Source: Tanypteryx hageni (Eukaryota; Arthropoda; Insecta; Odonata; Petaluridae). Taken from it: DNA of 64,000 bases. Shown piece after piece: positions 38,801 to 47,364 of this stretch; the stretch's first letter is position 1, and every line of letters starts with the position of its first letter. The position numbers and the translations under genes are program-made. The DNA lies in NCBI GenBank assembly GCA_028673005.1, contig CM054116.1:80736572-80800571 (forward strand), in the 5' to 3' direction. The notes beneath the pieces are model-generated. The model did no database searches. It worked only from the letters and a program-made list of their open reading frames with translations, and was not told the origin of the DNA.

Positions 38801-40296
38801 TTTGTGCATGCGCAGGAGTAGCACTACAACCTAGAGCTCTGCAAATATATGAACCAATTTAGTACAGAGGATAGGCCACACTTGTTCTTCACTATCCCTG
38901 TGTTAATTTACCTAAAAACTATTCAGTAAGGAGAACTAGTGTGACTCGTCCTCCGTACTGAATGGGTTAAATAAAAACTAATGCACATTGTATATGTAAA
39001 TTTTAGACACTGATTAAAATATTTCAGCCCTTCAAGGCCTGAAAATTTTTATAACAACCCTAATACATCCACTGAATTTTAAAGCCCGGCCTGGGCCCGT
39101 AATTAATTCTAAAGTTTCGGCACATACCCAGCCTATGCAGAACTCTACTACAACCACATGACTCAGTGCTGCAGTTTAAAGAAAGAACATGTTGGAACAA
39201 GTGACCATCTTATTTACTGTTACTAGATATGCCAAAATTTAGTAAGGAAATGTTAATTTAATTAGCATTTTTAAATTGATTAATTGGGTGAACACTTCAT
39301 CTCTTACTCTTTAACAGAAAATGATATTTTTCAAACAAATTTTATAATAGTAGAGGACTGCAAAGTGTCTTCCAAGATGCCATGTCATGGACCAAATGCC
39401 GAAACAAGACTGTTCATAGTTACGATTGTAGCTTTCCAGTCTGGCCAGGCTGTTGCTCTTCAGTCAGGCTGTACCCTTAGAGTAGGTAGGAGAATCCTTC
39501 CACTCTGGCTAACCATTGAAACATTTATTGAAAAACTTCCTTAATACTTTAATATAATAGTGATATCTTTAGTAAATAAAAGTAAGACTCCATAAAGCAA
39601 AATTATCCAGGAAAATTATCACTAGCAATACTTTGAATGGGAGTTAATATGATGGGTCATTATGTTCACCATAAAATCACTCTATTGATAATTTTGGAAG
39701 AAGTAATGAAAACCTTACGGTCTTATTGCTGAGTGATGCTTAAAAAACTCACTCTAAATTTATTTGTAGTAAGCATATTTCATAAGTTCGTCTAAATTTA
39801 TCATAACACATGAAAATTTTACTGAAACAGGAAAATATTTTATTTACTGTATTTCATCAATTCTAAGATGCCATCGATTGATTTAGTAATAGCTTTTTGA
39901 AAAAAATTATACTACAGATTGAATCGAATGTAAGACGCACCCTGATTTCAGAGACATAAAAAAGTGCATTTTAGAATCAAGGAAATATGGTAATATCAAT
40001 GATCTTAGATGGAACATTATTATTTTTATACTGTTTAAATGTAGCTTAATTTTTAGTGCATTTTTCTTTAGATATTTTACACATATATGCACATTATTAA
40101 TCACTTTTATTTGACAATTATCATATTCTACTACACTTAGTAAGCTGAAATTTCCAATATTTTACCTAAGGTGGCTACAAGGAAAGTTAAATTGTCAGAT
40201 TTCTTGAAGGGACTGACCACCACACCACGCACTAACACAGATGAGGATATATCCAAGTTTGCAGCATTTACCAAGAAATTTGGGCTGACTGGATGA
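14852..40296 (+). CDS. VPS4-like AAA ATPase (divergent paralogue)
   Basis: Nine exons join with matching phases: 14852-15043, 19304-19409, 19960-20163, 20610-20763, 20909-21028, 25725-25880, 33025-33227, 37272-37348 and 40171-40296. The product has 445 residues, the usual VPS4 length. Landmarks are [19 protein letters not shown] before the ATPase, Walker A GPPGTGKT (180-187), pore-loop SSWVGESEK, Walker B IIFIDEID (236-243), sensor-1 LLGATN (282-287), paired arginine fingers R298/R299 in [15 protein letters not shown], and a C-terminal helix [16 protein letters not shown]4 disassembles ESCRT-III polymers at endosomes, midbodies and budding sites. The N-terminal 100 residues show no recognisable MIT signature, and the beta-domain insertion is shorter than in canonical VPS4. 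Exon 2 has a weak acceptor and is the least sure. It is probably a second VPS4-type gene rather than the core orthologue. Confidence 0.85.
15044..19303. other. Intron 1 of the VPS4-like gene: repeat pieces and non-coding DNA
   Basis: 15190-15460 shares blocks with the tandem repeat at 61820-62240 (AGATAAAAATT(C/T)GAGA, CTTT(C/T)GATAC(T/C)GTT). 16022-16237 and 16465-16758 are open but match nothing I know. At 17287 CAGGGGTAGGCAACC resembles a hAT-type terminus without a partner. 17628-17750 is GGAAC/GTTCC-rich and ends GGAACTTCCCAGC, another hAT-like terminus. 17945-17997 contains two near-copies of GCATGACT(A/G)GAATTCC. A LINE fragment follows at 18490-18950. No further VPS4-like exon was found. 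Confidence 0.5.
18490..18950 (-). pseudogene. LINE fragment: end of endonuclease domain and linker
   Basis: The minus strand reads [19 protein letters not shown] and then a 116-residue open segment with [29 protein letters not shown] matches the terminal SDH box of the AP-endonuclease domain in non-LTR elements. The following FN.F....F...FP block is typical of the linker before reverse transcriptase. No RT follows, so this is an isolated fragment in intron 1 of the VPS4-like gene. Confidence 0.72.
21045..23735 (+). mobile_element. Penelope-like element (RT plus GIY-YIG), inside VPS4-like intron 5
   Basis: A C-rich, coding-like block of about 2.7 kb stands out from AT-rich flanks and begins only about 15 bases after a VPS4-like exon donor. 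It lies between a short (TA)n run at 21049-21061 and a perfect 26-base palindrome centred on TATATATA at 23707-23732. PLEs favour such AT-rich sites. The RT frame (21091-23000) and GIY-YIG part (about 23080-23230) are in the usual PLE order. At 23535-23560 CTGAAGA, a short stem and GATAAGCTTGCG resemble the hammerhead-ribozyme-like motif known from PLE terminal repeats. Confidence 0.88.
21091..23230 (+). pseudogene. Penelope-like reverse transcriptase/GIY-YIG endonuclease, inactivated
   Basis: The first 492 residues are open. They contain the N-terminal [19 protein letters not shown] block, [34 protein letters not shown] (motif A, Asp present) and [14 protein letters not shown], then motif C written [13 protein letters not shown] and other reverse transcriptases need two Asp there (YxDD). 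Both codons are AAC AAT at 22306-22311. An in-frame TGA follows at 22567-22569, after which the frame continues ([20 protein letters not shown]). The GIY-YIG nuclease follows in another frame with [18 protein letters not shown] and R.NSHR. The copy is therefore catalytically dead in both senses. Confidence 0.88.
23736..24497. other. Intron 5 spacer
   Basis: AT-rich intronic DNA between the Penelope-like element and a LINE tail. No element or exon is recognised. Confidence 0.45.
24498..25220 (-). pseudogene. LINE 3' fragment (CR1/Jockey-like)
   Basis: On the minus strand, [21 protein letters not shown] is the segment just after the RT thumb in CR1/Jockey-type elements. It is followed in shifted frames by a decayed C-terminus ([18 protein letters not shown]). 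The 3' end is an A/T-rich tail of TTTA units (24498-24530 on the plus strand). It lies in VPS4-like intron 5 and is 5'-truncated. Confidence 0.72.
25362..25595 (+). repeat. GA-rich minisatellite next to a Helitron 3' end
   Basis: This is a strand-asymmetric purine tract built of variants of GAGAATGGGAGGGAGG and GGAAGAGAG. The same kind of tract lies at 63398-63530 and is also followed within about 60 bases by a Helitron-type hairpin and CTAG. The minus-strand open frame here (Ser/Pro/Leu-rich) is a by-product of the repeat. Confidence 0.75.
25623..25652 (+). mobile_element. Helitron 3' terminus (hairpin plus CTAG)
   Basis: The stem CCCATC (25623-25628) and GATGGG (25635-25640) has a six-base loop. 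Eight bases later comes CTAG (25649-25652) followed by T. This is the standard Helitron 3' end. The element's 5' end is not identified; it may reach back beyond the GA-rich tract. It sits 72 bases before VPS4-like exon 6. Confidence 0.68.
26905..27760 (+). repeat. Dispersed repeat R1, copy E (older, with internal duplication)
   Basis: It shares GTGGGCGCTCTAACTCAAAAAC, the GTTGTAGGAAATTTAATTTTCTACAACCTTTG block and CCAATATCAGAAGGCTA with the other copies. The 3' block (AAATATTACAGGTATGGAGAAAGTC to CACATCAGATTTTT) occurs twice, ending near 27635 and 27757. The 5' leader is lost. It lies in VPS4-like intron 6. Confidence 0.7.
28195..28553 (-). mobile_element. Second, inverted copy of the short Helitron
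   Basis: The reverse complement aligns along its length with 3271-3600. Shared blocks are CTCTGTA(T/C)CTCC, GCAGCATAATTTTCATTT, TGGTACTTGAACCAA, the CATTTTTTGGGTTAAAAAT region and the CTGTCAGTCTCCCTACCATCC block. The terminal hairpin and CTAG are absent, so the 3' end is truncated. Confidence 0.7.
28554..29615. other. Intron 6 spacer
   Basis: No exon or element is recognised. Open frames at 28948-29460 carry no family motif. Confidence 0.4.
29616..32076 (+). mobile_element. Complete hAT relic, 2461 bp, with TIRs and 8-bp TSD
   Basis: Left end CAGAGCTTCCCAACC and right end GGTTGGGAATCCTTG are inverted relatives. The flanking octamers AAATAGGG at 29608-29615 and 32077-32084 are identical. Internal sequence from 30205 encodes a decayed transposase. 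It lies in VPS4-like intron 6, in the same orientation as the gene. Confidence 0.88.
30205..32070 (+). pseudogene. ZBED/GTF2IRD2-like hAT transposase, decayed
   Basis: It begins [20 protein letters not shown], a usual start for this hAT branch. In shifted frames come [45 protein letters not shown] and, near 30780, [15 protein letters not shown] remains. The end reads [21 protein letters not shown]. Multiple stops and frame changes are present throughout, so no functional protein is possible. Confidence 0.72.
33961..35578 (+). pseudogene. LINE 3' part (CR1/Jockey-like), split by R1-C
   Basis: In shifted frames the plus strand reads [35 protein letters not shown] and [12 protein letters not shown]. 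After R1-C it resumes as [20 protein letters not shown], and near the end [20 protein letters not shown]. These are the standard post-YADD and C-terminal blocks of such elements. The 3' tail is ACAATAAATCTATTATT. Joining across R1-C restores the frame if one TA is removed. Confidence 0.82.
34242..34948 (+). mobile_element. R1 copy C, precise insertion in a LINE, TA-flanked
   Basis: The LINE frame breaks after GTAGC-TA and resumes at TA-GTAGGGCTAC. The insert (TTTTTACTTTC ... CACATCAGATTTT, 707 bp) is bounded by TA on both sides (34240-34241 and 34949-34950). This is the best evidence in the window for the true ends of family R1. A TA duplication suggests a Tc1/mariner-type mobiliser, but no inverted termini are visible. 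Confidence 0.75.
35640..36240. repeat. R1 copy D plus an inverted R1 fragment
   Basis: From 35640 (GATGATGTCTGTGTGC) to 36087 (GGCCACATCAGATTTT) is a 5'-truncated R1 copy. At 36145-36240 the opposite strand carries GGTCAATGCAAAATTTT and ACTGATTAGTTTTTGGTAAA in R1 order, so a piece is inverted. The two form a potential foldback. Confidence 0.68.
36241..37271. other. Rest of intron 7: repeat motif (CGCTGGACGTATT) and MITE-like piece
   Basis: 36299-36480 has two units with (A/C)CTGCTGGACGTATT and ACCGCTGGACGTATTTT about 137 bases apart, a motif I associate with arthropod interspersed repeats. 36735-36810 (AAGACACAGGCTGATTTTGGGGGTAATTTTTC ending in AATACGG) resembles a shared MITE terminus and relates to 39915-39990. 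No exon is seen before 37272. Confidence 0.45.
37349..40170. other. Intron 8 of the VPS4-like gene
   Basis: AT-rich, with no element that I can delimit. A short GTAAGACGCACCCTGATTTC block at 39931-39950 matches the MITE-like piece near 36740. Open frames at 39284-39544 and 38248-38433 have no family motif. Confidence 0.45.
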
Positions 40297-40552
40297 GGTA
40301 GAATATGAAGACAATAATTACATTTGTATAATTAAATATAATTTAAAAGCTAAGGTTTTTTAACTAAACACCAATTTATCTTAGCCATTAAAAACCTTTG
40401 CTAGCCAAGTGAATAGGCTACAGTTTTAATGAACATTCTTGTTATATGAATTATTCTGTTGTTTACATTAACTGTTAACATGTTTTTTCAACTGTTACTT
40501 TAAATTTTAAAGAGTAGATAAATGATAACTCATTTCTTATTTACAAGTATAA

Positions 40553-40601
40553 TTTAATGTTTCACATTATAATACAATAAACAGGTACAAAAGTCAATAA
40601 A
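40553..40601. terminator. Overlapping poly(A) signals of two convergent genes
   Basis: On the plus strand AATAAA occurs at 40576-40581 and 40596-40601, about 280-300 bases past the VPS4-like stop. On the minus strand ATTAAA (plus TTTAAT, 40553-40558) lies 77 bases past the MED8 stop. Both signals lie inside the other gene's likely 3' UTR, so the transcripts should overlap tail to tail. Confidence 0.55.
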
Positions 40602-40634
40602 AAAGTGATTTTTGATAAGTATGTCCTCTAAAAA

Positions 40635-43633
40635 TCACCGGGCATAGGGATGAACTTGTGCAGCAGCTTTAATATTTGTCTTGATAGCACTGGGGGCCTT
40701 AGCCATTTGTCCCACTAAAATTGAAATAATAAAAAGAAATATTTATTTAGGTTTTGGAACATTACGTCTACTTTGGAAATAGTTCAATAGGGAAAATTCT
40801 ACAAAAAAATTCTAAATTATCTTTTTTCAAAAAGCTACAGAATATCAATGCATTCTAAAATAGCTTATTTCATGATAGGAGTTACTCAGTGGCAATATTT
40901 AATGCTAACCATTAATGATAATGAAAAATCTGGATGAAGTATGATAAAATTCTCATCTAGCTATTCGAATAACCCAGCTATACTCTAGATCAGTGGTGCT
41001 CAATGTACGGCCCGCGAAGCTCCGATGAAAGACCAATCCGAAAAATGTAACACAAATTCATACATTTTAATGAAAGTTATGATAATAAACCTTAAATATA
41101 GAAATTTTAACCATATAAACAGTGGCGGCTCATGTATAGGCACTGCAGAACTGCAGCACCCCCTATTTCCACTTGATATTATCGATAACATTTAATATAA
41201 TGAGTCCTTTTTCCTTTAATTCTTTCTTTATTTTTGTAGTACAATATATATTCCTTAAGCTTAATATCAGTATTTCAGTAGCCATCCCCCAGTTTATGAA
41301 AAAGATACAAAAATCTTTGTATGGAACTGTGCGCTTCACAGTGCCAGCGACGTGGTGTTTGACTGTTGTGCACATGCGCACATAGGAGGGGGGGGGGTGG
41401 GGAGGAAGGCGGGACTGCCAGGTAGAGAGAGCACTGTTGCTCTCGCAGTGCCGGCTCTGGCGTGATGGTGGAAGGAAGTTTTTTTTTACTCAGCGTGTGT
41501 TGTGCTTAAAAACCGTGTACCATATTCTTGAATGTGATAAAGTGTAGAAGAGTGTAGAATTAGATTATTATTCTGCTTCCAGCTATTCTATTTGATTCAT
41601 TTTTTCGGTTCTTTTATGGATTTCATTTTTAAATGAATAGATCAAGCTTGAACTGTAACAATTTAAGTTAAAGTATGTAAAAAATGTTTGGTTTTTTTTG
41701 TTAAGATTTTATCAAGTTCCTGAATAAATTTTCTTTTTATACATGTTTTTTTTTTTCCTTTTACACAATTTTAAAACAAAGGCTAAAAATTTTCTGGAGC
41801 AGCACCCCCACTAATTTTAGCTACGAGCTGCCACTGCATATAAACCTTATTTAGACTTGATTTTCACATATATGGCACCTGAGAATATATAGAGAACTTC
41901 CAATTTAAATTCTAATCCGGCCTGTCGAAGAGTTGGCAACTTCCAATGCGGCCCACCGAAGAAGTCGCAACCACCGCTGTGGCCCGACATGTAGAAAGGT
42001 TGGACCTCACTGCTATAGATGAAATGGTGTTACAGCACTTATCACATGCAGAACAAAATCCCAGAATCCCTTATCAAACCCATGATATTAGTCACAGATG
42101 CTCACATGCTCGACATGAACAACATTATTGAAATTACGTTTAATTTACAGCAGGTTAGCGAACTATACAACACAGAGGTATTACTTACTGATGAATCTGA
42201 ATGATAAAACATTAATGAATGAATAACACATTGCTTCTGAAATTGAGTATGTCAGCCAAAAACTCACTCTGTTGCTGCTGTCCAGGTCCCATACCACCTC
42301 TCCCTCCAGGAACTCCACCTCCCATTCCACCCGTTCCAGGTACTCCGCTGTTGTTCCCTTGCGGCCCTGCACTACCTGATGGCTTCAGTCCTCGTCCCAT
42401 GCCCACTGCTGCAACAAGGGCATGGGTATCTGCCACAGAAGAGGTCTGAGCCACACCAGCTCTTGCTCCTACCTCATTCTCCCATGATTCTCTCGCTTCA
42501 GATATCAAGTCCCAAACAAGGCTAACAACCTTATTCATAGCTGCTACTTGTTTCTGCAGGAACAATAGAAAAGGTACTCCAAGATCTCAAGTTTGTAGTC
42601 AGCAATTCTATTGAAAAGTAATTTTCAAAGAGCTCATCAAGGTAATCCAATGTTGAAAACATTTAAGCAACACTACATTTTCAATTATTCAGATTTAAAT
42701 GACTTAAAAAATTTCAGAAAATTCAATGTGCTTGTGATGATTTAATAGTAAGTGAGCTGAGAGCTGAATAGTTACCCCTTGAAACACTTTACCGGTGAAG
42801 TAATACAGTGCTAGAATACATTAAATTTAGCATGTGAGCACGAGTTGAGTAATTTTATTTAATAGTCGAGTTAAAATTTTTTCAGGTGAACTTGCATCTT
42901 TTTCCATACTGTTCAGAACTAGTCCTTATACAGACCCCAAAACTGGAGAATAAACATCAACCAGAATAAACAACAAAGACGACTTATTAATTTGATCAAT
43001 TTGAATTATTTTTTACGATTTTAGAGAAATGGCGTACTTACAGGCAAGATTTTACTATTTATGTATATTTTACCTGAGCTGCTTCATAGGACATATTTGC
43101 TGCACGTTGCTCGATTAATGCAAGACGAGCTTCTGCTTCAGGCTCGGGCCTTGTTCTTAGAAGATCTGGAACATGATCATGGGCAAAAGCAGAAACTCTT
43201 CTTTCTGTCAATCGCACTAATTCCTCATCCCTTTCTGGACTCAATAGAAGAGGAAGGACTGCTAATGATCTAAGTGCTACGCATTTTTCATTAGATAGAA
43301 CTTTTGATAACGCAGTCAGCTATGGAGAGAAGGTTGCAATGAGATATAGATTAGTAAACCAATTTATATTAATTAAATCAATGTTAATGGTCGAATACTC
43401 TCAGTTTTTTAATTTAAAAGAGAAATTCTCTATTATGTAGCTACATACAATGAATACTTTGAACAATCTTCATAACAATAGTTTAAATAGTGTTTTGCCG
43501 GAATTAAGCATTTTCGAAGGCCTTAATGCAAGATTTCCATTAAAAATGAAATGCTTTGGAGTAGATACAAAATCGTACCTTGAGGGACTAATTGAAAGAG
43601 TAAATAATAAAATAAAGAATTCATCTCTATCCA

Positions 43634-43724
<91 letters not shown>

Positions 43725-44089
43725 CAGCATTGAAATTACATTTTAAAGTATAACGTAACATGCACCATAGCCTCTCCAGTATTGTAAGCGCTTGGTGTTT
43801 ACTAAATTCTTAAACACCAAGTAAACAAAGATTTCATTAAAACATTCTAGCATCTATCTATATCTTTAAGTATTAAACCTTAAATATAAACATTTTTCAA
43901 TCATATCGATAAGTATAGACTTACATGCCCAGACATAAGAGCAAAATTGTCCAAAAATGTAGGCCAATTCAGAGTTTCATATTCTTGTTCTAATTTAAGT
44001 AACATAGAAGCAATCGAGTTTTTCAGGTCATTTACACGCATAATTATTGCATCTAAAGATGCTTCCAGCTGTTTTTCTTCTCGCTGCAT
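40635..44089 (-). CDS. MED8: Mediator complex subunit 8
   Basis: Four exons join in phase: 44089-43925, 43319-43074, 42553-42268 and 40714-40635, giving 258 residues (human MED8 has 268). The N-terminus MQREEKQLEASLDA is almost invariant in MED8. It is followed by LTALSKVLSNEKC, LLLSPERDEELVRLTERRV and DLLRTRPEPEAEA. A Gly/Pro/Gln-rich linker (exon 3) ends in QQQQ. The last exon encodes SAIKTNIKAAAQVHPYAR, the conserved MED8 C-terminus. MED8 belongs to the Mediator head module and contacts MED18/MED20 and MED17 in RNA polymerase II initiation. Intron 3 (1.55 kb) holds a hAT element, and intron 1 holds a long (AT)n run. The start is firm because the first ATG gives the family N-terminus. Confidence 0.95.
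41120..41836 (+). mobile_element. Short hAT derivative (717 bp) in MED8 intron 3
   Basis: Ends CAGTGGCGGCTCATG and CTACGAGCTGCCACTG are inverted. The target octamer CATATAAA is perfect on both sides (41112-41119 and 41837-41844). The sequence is almost identical, in opposite orientation, to 10408-11684, but lacks the segment equivalent to about 10621-11190. That segment is nearly the whole 189-residue ORF. It is a MITE-type deletion product of the same family. Confidence 0.92.
43637..43722. repeat. (AT)43 microsatellite in MED8 intron 1
   Basis: 86 bases of uninterrupted AT dinucleotide. The open frames that read Ile-Tyr repeats through it on both strands are artefacts. Confidence 0.97.
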
Positions 44090-45042
44090 TTTAACTTTAA
44101 TATAATTCACATATACTTTTTATTATTCGATATACAAACGTGTCAATGCATTTCAAGCTTGAAAAATGGACTAAATACGTCTACACAAAAATAATAAATA
44201 TACCCAAAAATCACGAGCCTTTACCTTCACGCATTTGCAAAACAACGACACAAACACTCCTCTCGTGCGGAAAATATGAAGTCTACCAAGGACGCCGATA
44301 GAGTACGCAGAGATTTGAATGAAGTTTAATGCCATAAAACAATTGTTCATGTAAAGATCCACCGAAATAAAATTAATTTCTATTCATCTGATAATCTAAA
44401 AAATATGAAATTCATTCAGAAAGAATTATTCGTTTAGGCAGTCCATTTATCGTAATTGTTTACCAATGGCATTTCCTTTTAAGATTATCAAACTCTCATA
44501 CCAATAAAGAAAATGAGTATCAGGCTGAAACCGAGTTAGCTAGAAGTTAAGAAAACATTTATTATGAATATTGGTTTATAATAAGAGTTGATAAGGCTAG
44601 TACTCAACCTAACGCCAAAATTACCTAAATTATTTTACCCATAAAAATTATACCGAAGAGAATAATTAATATTGAAGCAAAAGAACTAAATTACTCTTGC
44701 TAAAGAAGAGATAATGGCAAATATTCTACGCTATAGCCGGAAAATCATGGTACATGATAATTAACTCGATTGAGTTTTCAGACAAAAAATAATTTTAAAG
44801 AATGTCCTTCGTCATCTTTAAAGATATATGTCGTATCGTACATTCTATTCAGAAAATCTCGTGGACGTTAAAAAAAGAATGCCACGACCTTTCTTTCATA
44901 AAAAAATCTTAAAGCAAAACTGTGAAATAATAAGATATGTAGGTATAGCACTCACTGAAGATGCGTGAAATATCTTAATATTTTTAATTTTATAATGGCT
45001 ATATTCTCTAACAAAGATTAATATGGACTTGTACCCCTCTGG
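44090..45042. other. MED8 upstream region
   Basis: AT-rich DNA upstream of MED8 with no recognised exon or element. The minus-strand open frame 44171-44362 may be 5' UTR sequence and matches nothing known to me. Confidence 0.4.
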
Positions 45043-45335
45043 TTAATATACACAGCGTCCTAACGGAATGAAGTGTCGAGATATGGAACTGCGTGGAGGT
45101 TAGCTGCAAAAGAATAAGGGGATAAGGGCGCGGGATTCGACTACGACTGGGTTAGTTAAAGTGTTTCTTCCCACGTTCACTGTGCCATCCTCCTCGGAGG
45201 AGCGGGACAGTGAACGTGGAAACAAACCAAAACACTTGAACTAACCTAACCTGTGTTGGAGTATGTTGTAGCCCGAGCAGTCGTGTCCCACGCTAGTTCC
45301 ATATCCCCCTACCAGAAGAGCGCTGCGTATATTAA
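45043..45335. mobile_element. Foldback/MITE element with TTAA at both ends
   Basis: The 293-bp segment is an imperfect palindrome throughout. The outer arms are TTAATATAC(A/G)CAGCG, with ATATGGAACT..GTGG next. The inner arms are AAAGTGTTT / AAACAC-TT and perfect 13-mers CCACGTTCACTGT (45171-45183) and ACAGTGAACGTGG (45207-45219). The centre is CCTCCTCGGAGGAG. TTAA at 45043-45046 and 45332-45335 could be a piggyBac-type target duplication. Confidence 0.72.
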
Positions 45336-46097
45336 ATTGGGTGGCAGATGACATGATCCTTAACTTCTTGTTACATATACGAACTTATCTCCGATATAAA
45401 TTACCAATGAGGAATTATACTTATCTATATTTTAAGTGCGTGTTCATAATGGTGGAACTTGCGATGAAATGCAATATATCCCCCCCTAGAGGGAGCGCCT
45501 TAAATGGTGATAAATGAAACTACTTGAACCCAGCAAATCGCTCTCAGATAGAAACGGCGGTAATTTACGAAACAGTGAACCGCAGATAAATGAGGAAAAG
45601 GGAACGAACCCAAACCACTTAACCTAACCAAGTGGAGGGAAATCATTTTTAAAACTTTAAAATAGAACGTTATTCCGTACGAGATCGTTGTCATTAGTGG
45701 AATCGGCACTTGTTTAGTTTACCCTCTCGCACATATTCGATTGGGATTTTAGATCATCTTTTGTTAATTATAAGGAAATAATGATTGAGATCGAAGGCCT
45801 GCTAGGCGCCTGCGGCGCTCTGACTACATGAATCTCTCCCTCTCCATGTCAGCGGAGATTGGGTGCCCAAACAGGCACATTTATATTGTCCTTAGGCCAA
45901 GTACTGCTGTAGTTGTCTAATTTTGTGTGTGCATGCACGTGAGTCCCTGGCGCAGAATCACTTTCCTGCAAACTCGCACGAATAATACTTTGGTCCCTGG
46001 AGAGAATTGGTTTTCCATAAACCGGGTGTGTGTACTATCACCAGTATTTACTTATTCATTTTTTGGTGTATAAGGCGTTTAAAATTTTCATTTAACA
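45336..46097. other. Intergenic DNA with insect-type motifs
   Basis: 45480-45500 (CCCCCCTAGAGGGAGCGCC) and 45615-45640 (CACTTAACCTAACC) resemble sequence inside the neighbouring foldback element. They may be a diverged relative. No gene is recognised. Confidence 0.4.
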
Positions 46098-46265
46098 TCA
46101 CAACAAAGGCAGCTCGCATATTGCAAACCCAAAAGTAACTAACGCAACCCAGGTGATCGAGGAGGATAGAATTCCCATAAAGCTGTGTCGTCTTTCCTTA
46201 GTTTGAAATTCCCATATTACATAGATATGACGTTGTAGTTCCATTTCTCGCCGCTTTCCCATCAT
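46098..46265 (-). CDS. Possible small single-pass membrane protein (55 aa), unrecognised
   Basis: The ORF starts with two consecutive ATGs. It has a basic/charged N-terminal half (MGKRREMELQRHIYV, TKERRHS) and one hydrophobic segment (ILSSSITWVALVTFGFAI). Codon use looks ordinary and the surrounding DNA is not an obvious repeat. No family is recognised. It could equally be the last exon of a longer gene, because an AG lies just upstream of the first ATG on the minus strand. Low confidence. Confidence 0.28.
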   Translation of the reverse strand: MMGKRREMELQRHIYVIWEFQTKERRHSFMGILSSSITWVALVTFGFAICELPLL

Positions 46266-47364
46266 GGACAACACTAGCATCCTCGTGCCCAAAGTACAAA
46301 AATTTTATTTAATCCCATGTGGACATACCAGGTTACATTTAAAAATCATTGCTAGCCAAACGAATTTTATTTTGGACCATCCTCAAAATTATCTTTTTCC
46401 AAGACTGTTTCCAGAGGAATTTCTCTGTAAACCTGATGTTGTTTCTTAATATATTGGTTTGGATAATTTATTACTTTTACCGAAAATATGTTGTGGAAAC
46501 GGGAACAAATTCATTTAAGCTTTATTTTTTAGTTGGAGTTCAGGAGGAATGAATAAATATATGGGATAAGAAAAGAACAACGTTCTCGTAGAAAAATTTC
46601 TGACGATTCTTATTTAGGGAGAATTCCAAGAACAAATCATGTTATGCTTTTTCTAAGGTTTTCGTCTGAACGATTAAATTGTTTTGACCTTGCATTAAGC
46701 CGAGCATGGAGGACGGGAAGTTAACGGGAATATTCATGAGAAAAAAATCAGAGACAGTATCTCGAGAAAGGATGTTAGGTTTTTGAAAAGCATTATCGTT
46801 GATTTGAAAAAGAGATTAATTTCTCGTGTCAACAATGTACTTCCTCATCCAATTTATAGTCAAACAATGAGAATGCAAATAACTTTTAAGCACCAGCTTT
46901 TATTTTCTTTAGACTAGTAATATTGCCTTATGCATTGAGATGAATATATATATTGTAATAATTTTAGTCTGCATTATCCAACTTACAAGTGGAATAGATT
47001 TCATCACACTTACATAATAGGTATATAATTAAAGCAGTGAAAACACTGCATTACAGTAAAATGAATCGTTTAGATTTTTATCTTGCAATTTAGTAGAAGG
47101 GAAGGCACAAGAGGAAAAATATTTTGATATCTAACAAAAGGTTGGTAGTTATATACGAGTAGCATTTGTTACCTATCGTTTGCAATATATTTCAAGCGTT
47201 TATGCTTTACGTTCTCACACTTTCCTTATGAACTATGAGTTACGTGGTTACATTCACTATCAAGCATGGTACTTACCATCAGGGTCTCAACACTCAATGT
47301 TAGAAAACGAGGACTGTCTAAATGTGACCCCTCCGCCACCTCGGTGCATTTTCGAAGCTCTTCC
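46266..47364. other. Intergenic stretch
   Basis: No exon, RNA gene or delimited element is recognised. Several short frames show no motif. Confidence 0.4.

Noticed and set aside
42212..42553. MED8 ending at the in-frame stop in exon 3 read-through
   Set aside because: A GTGAGT donor after QQQQ, and a phase-matched last exon at 40714-40635 encoding the conserved MED8 C-terminus, are clearly better.
43450..43746. Open frames with long Ile-Tyr repeats on both strands
   Set aside because: They read through an (AT)43 microsatellite in a MED8 intron.
45150..45255. CRISPR-like or rho-independent terminator hairpin
   Set aside because: The inverted repeat is part of a 293-bp eukaryotic foldback element; nothing else suggests prokaryotic DNA.
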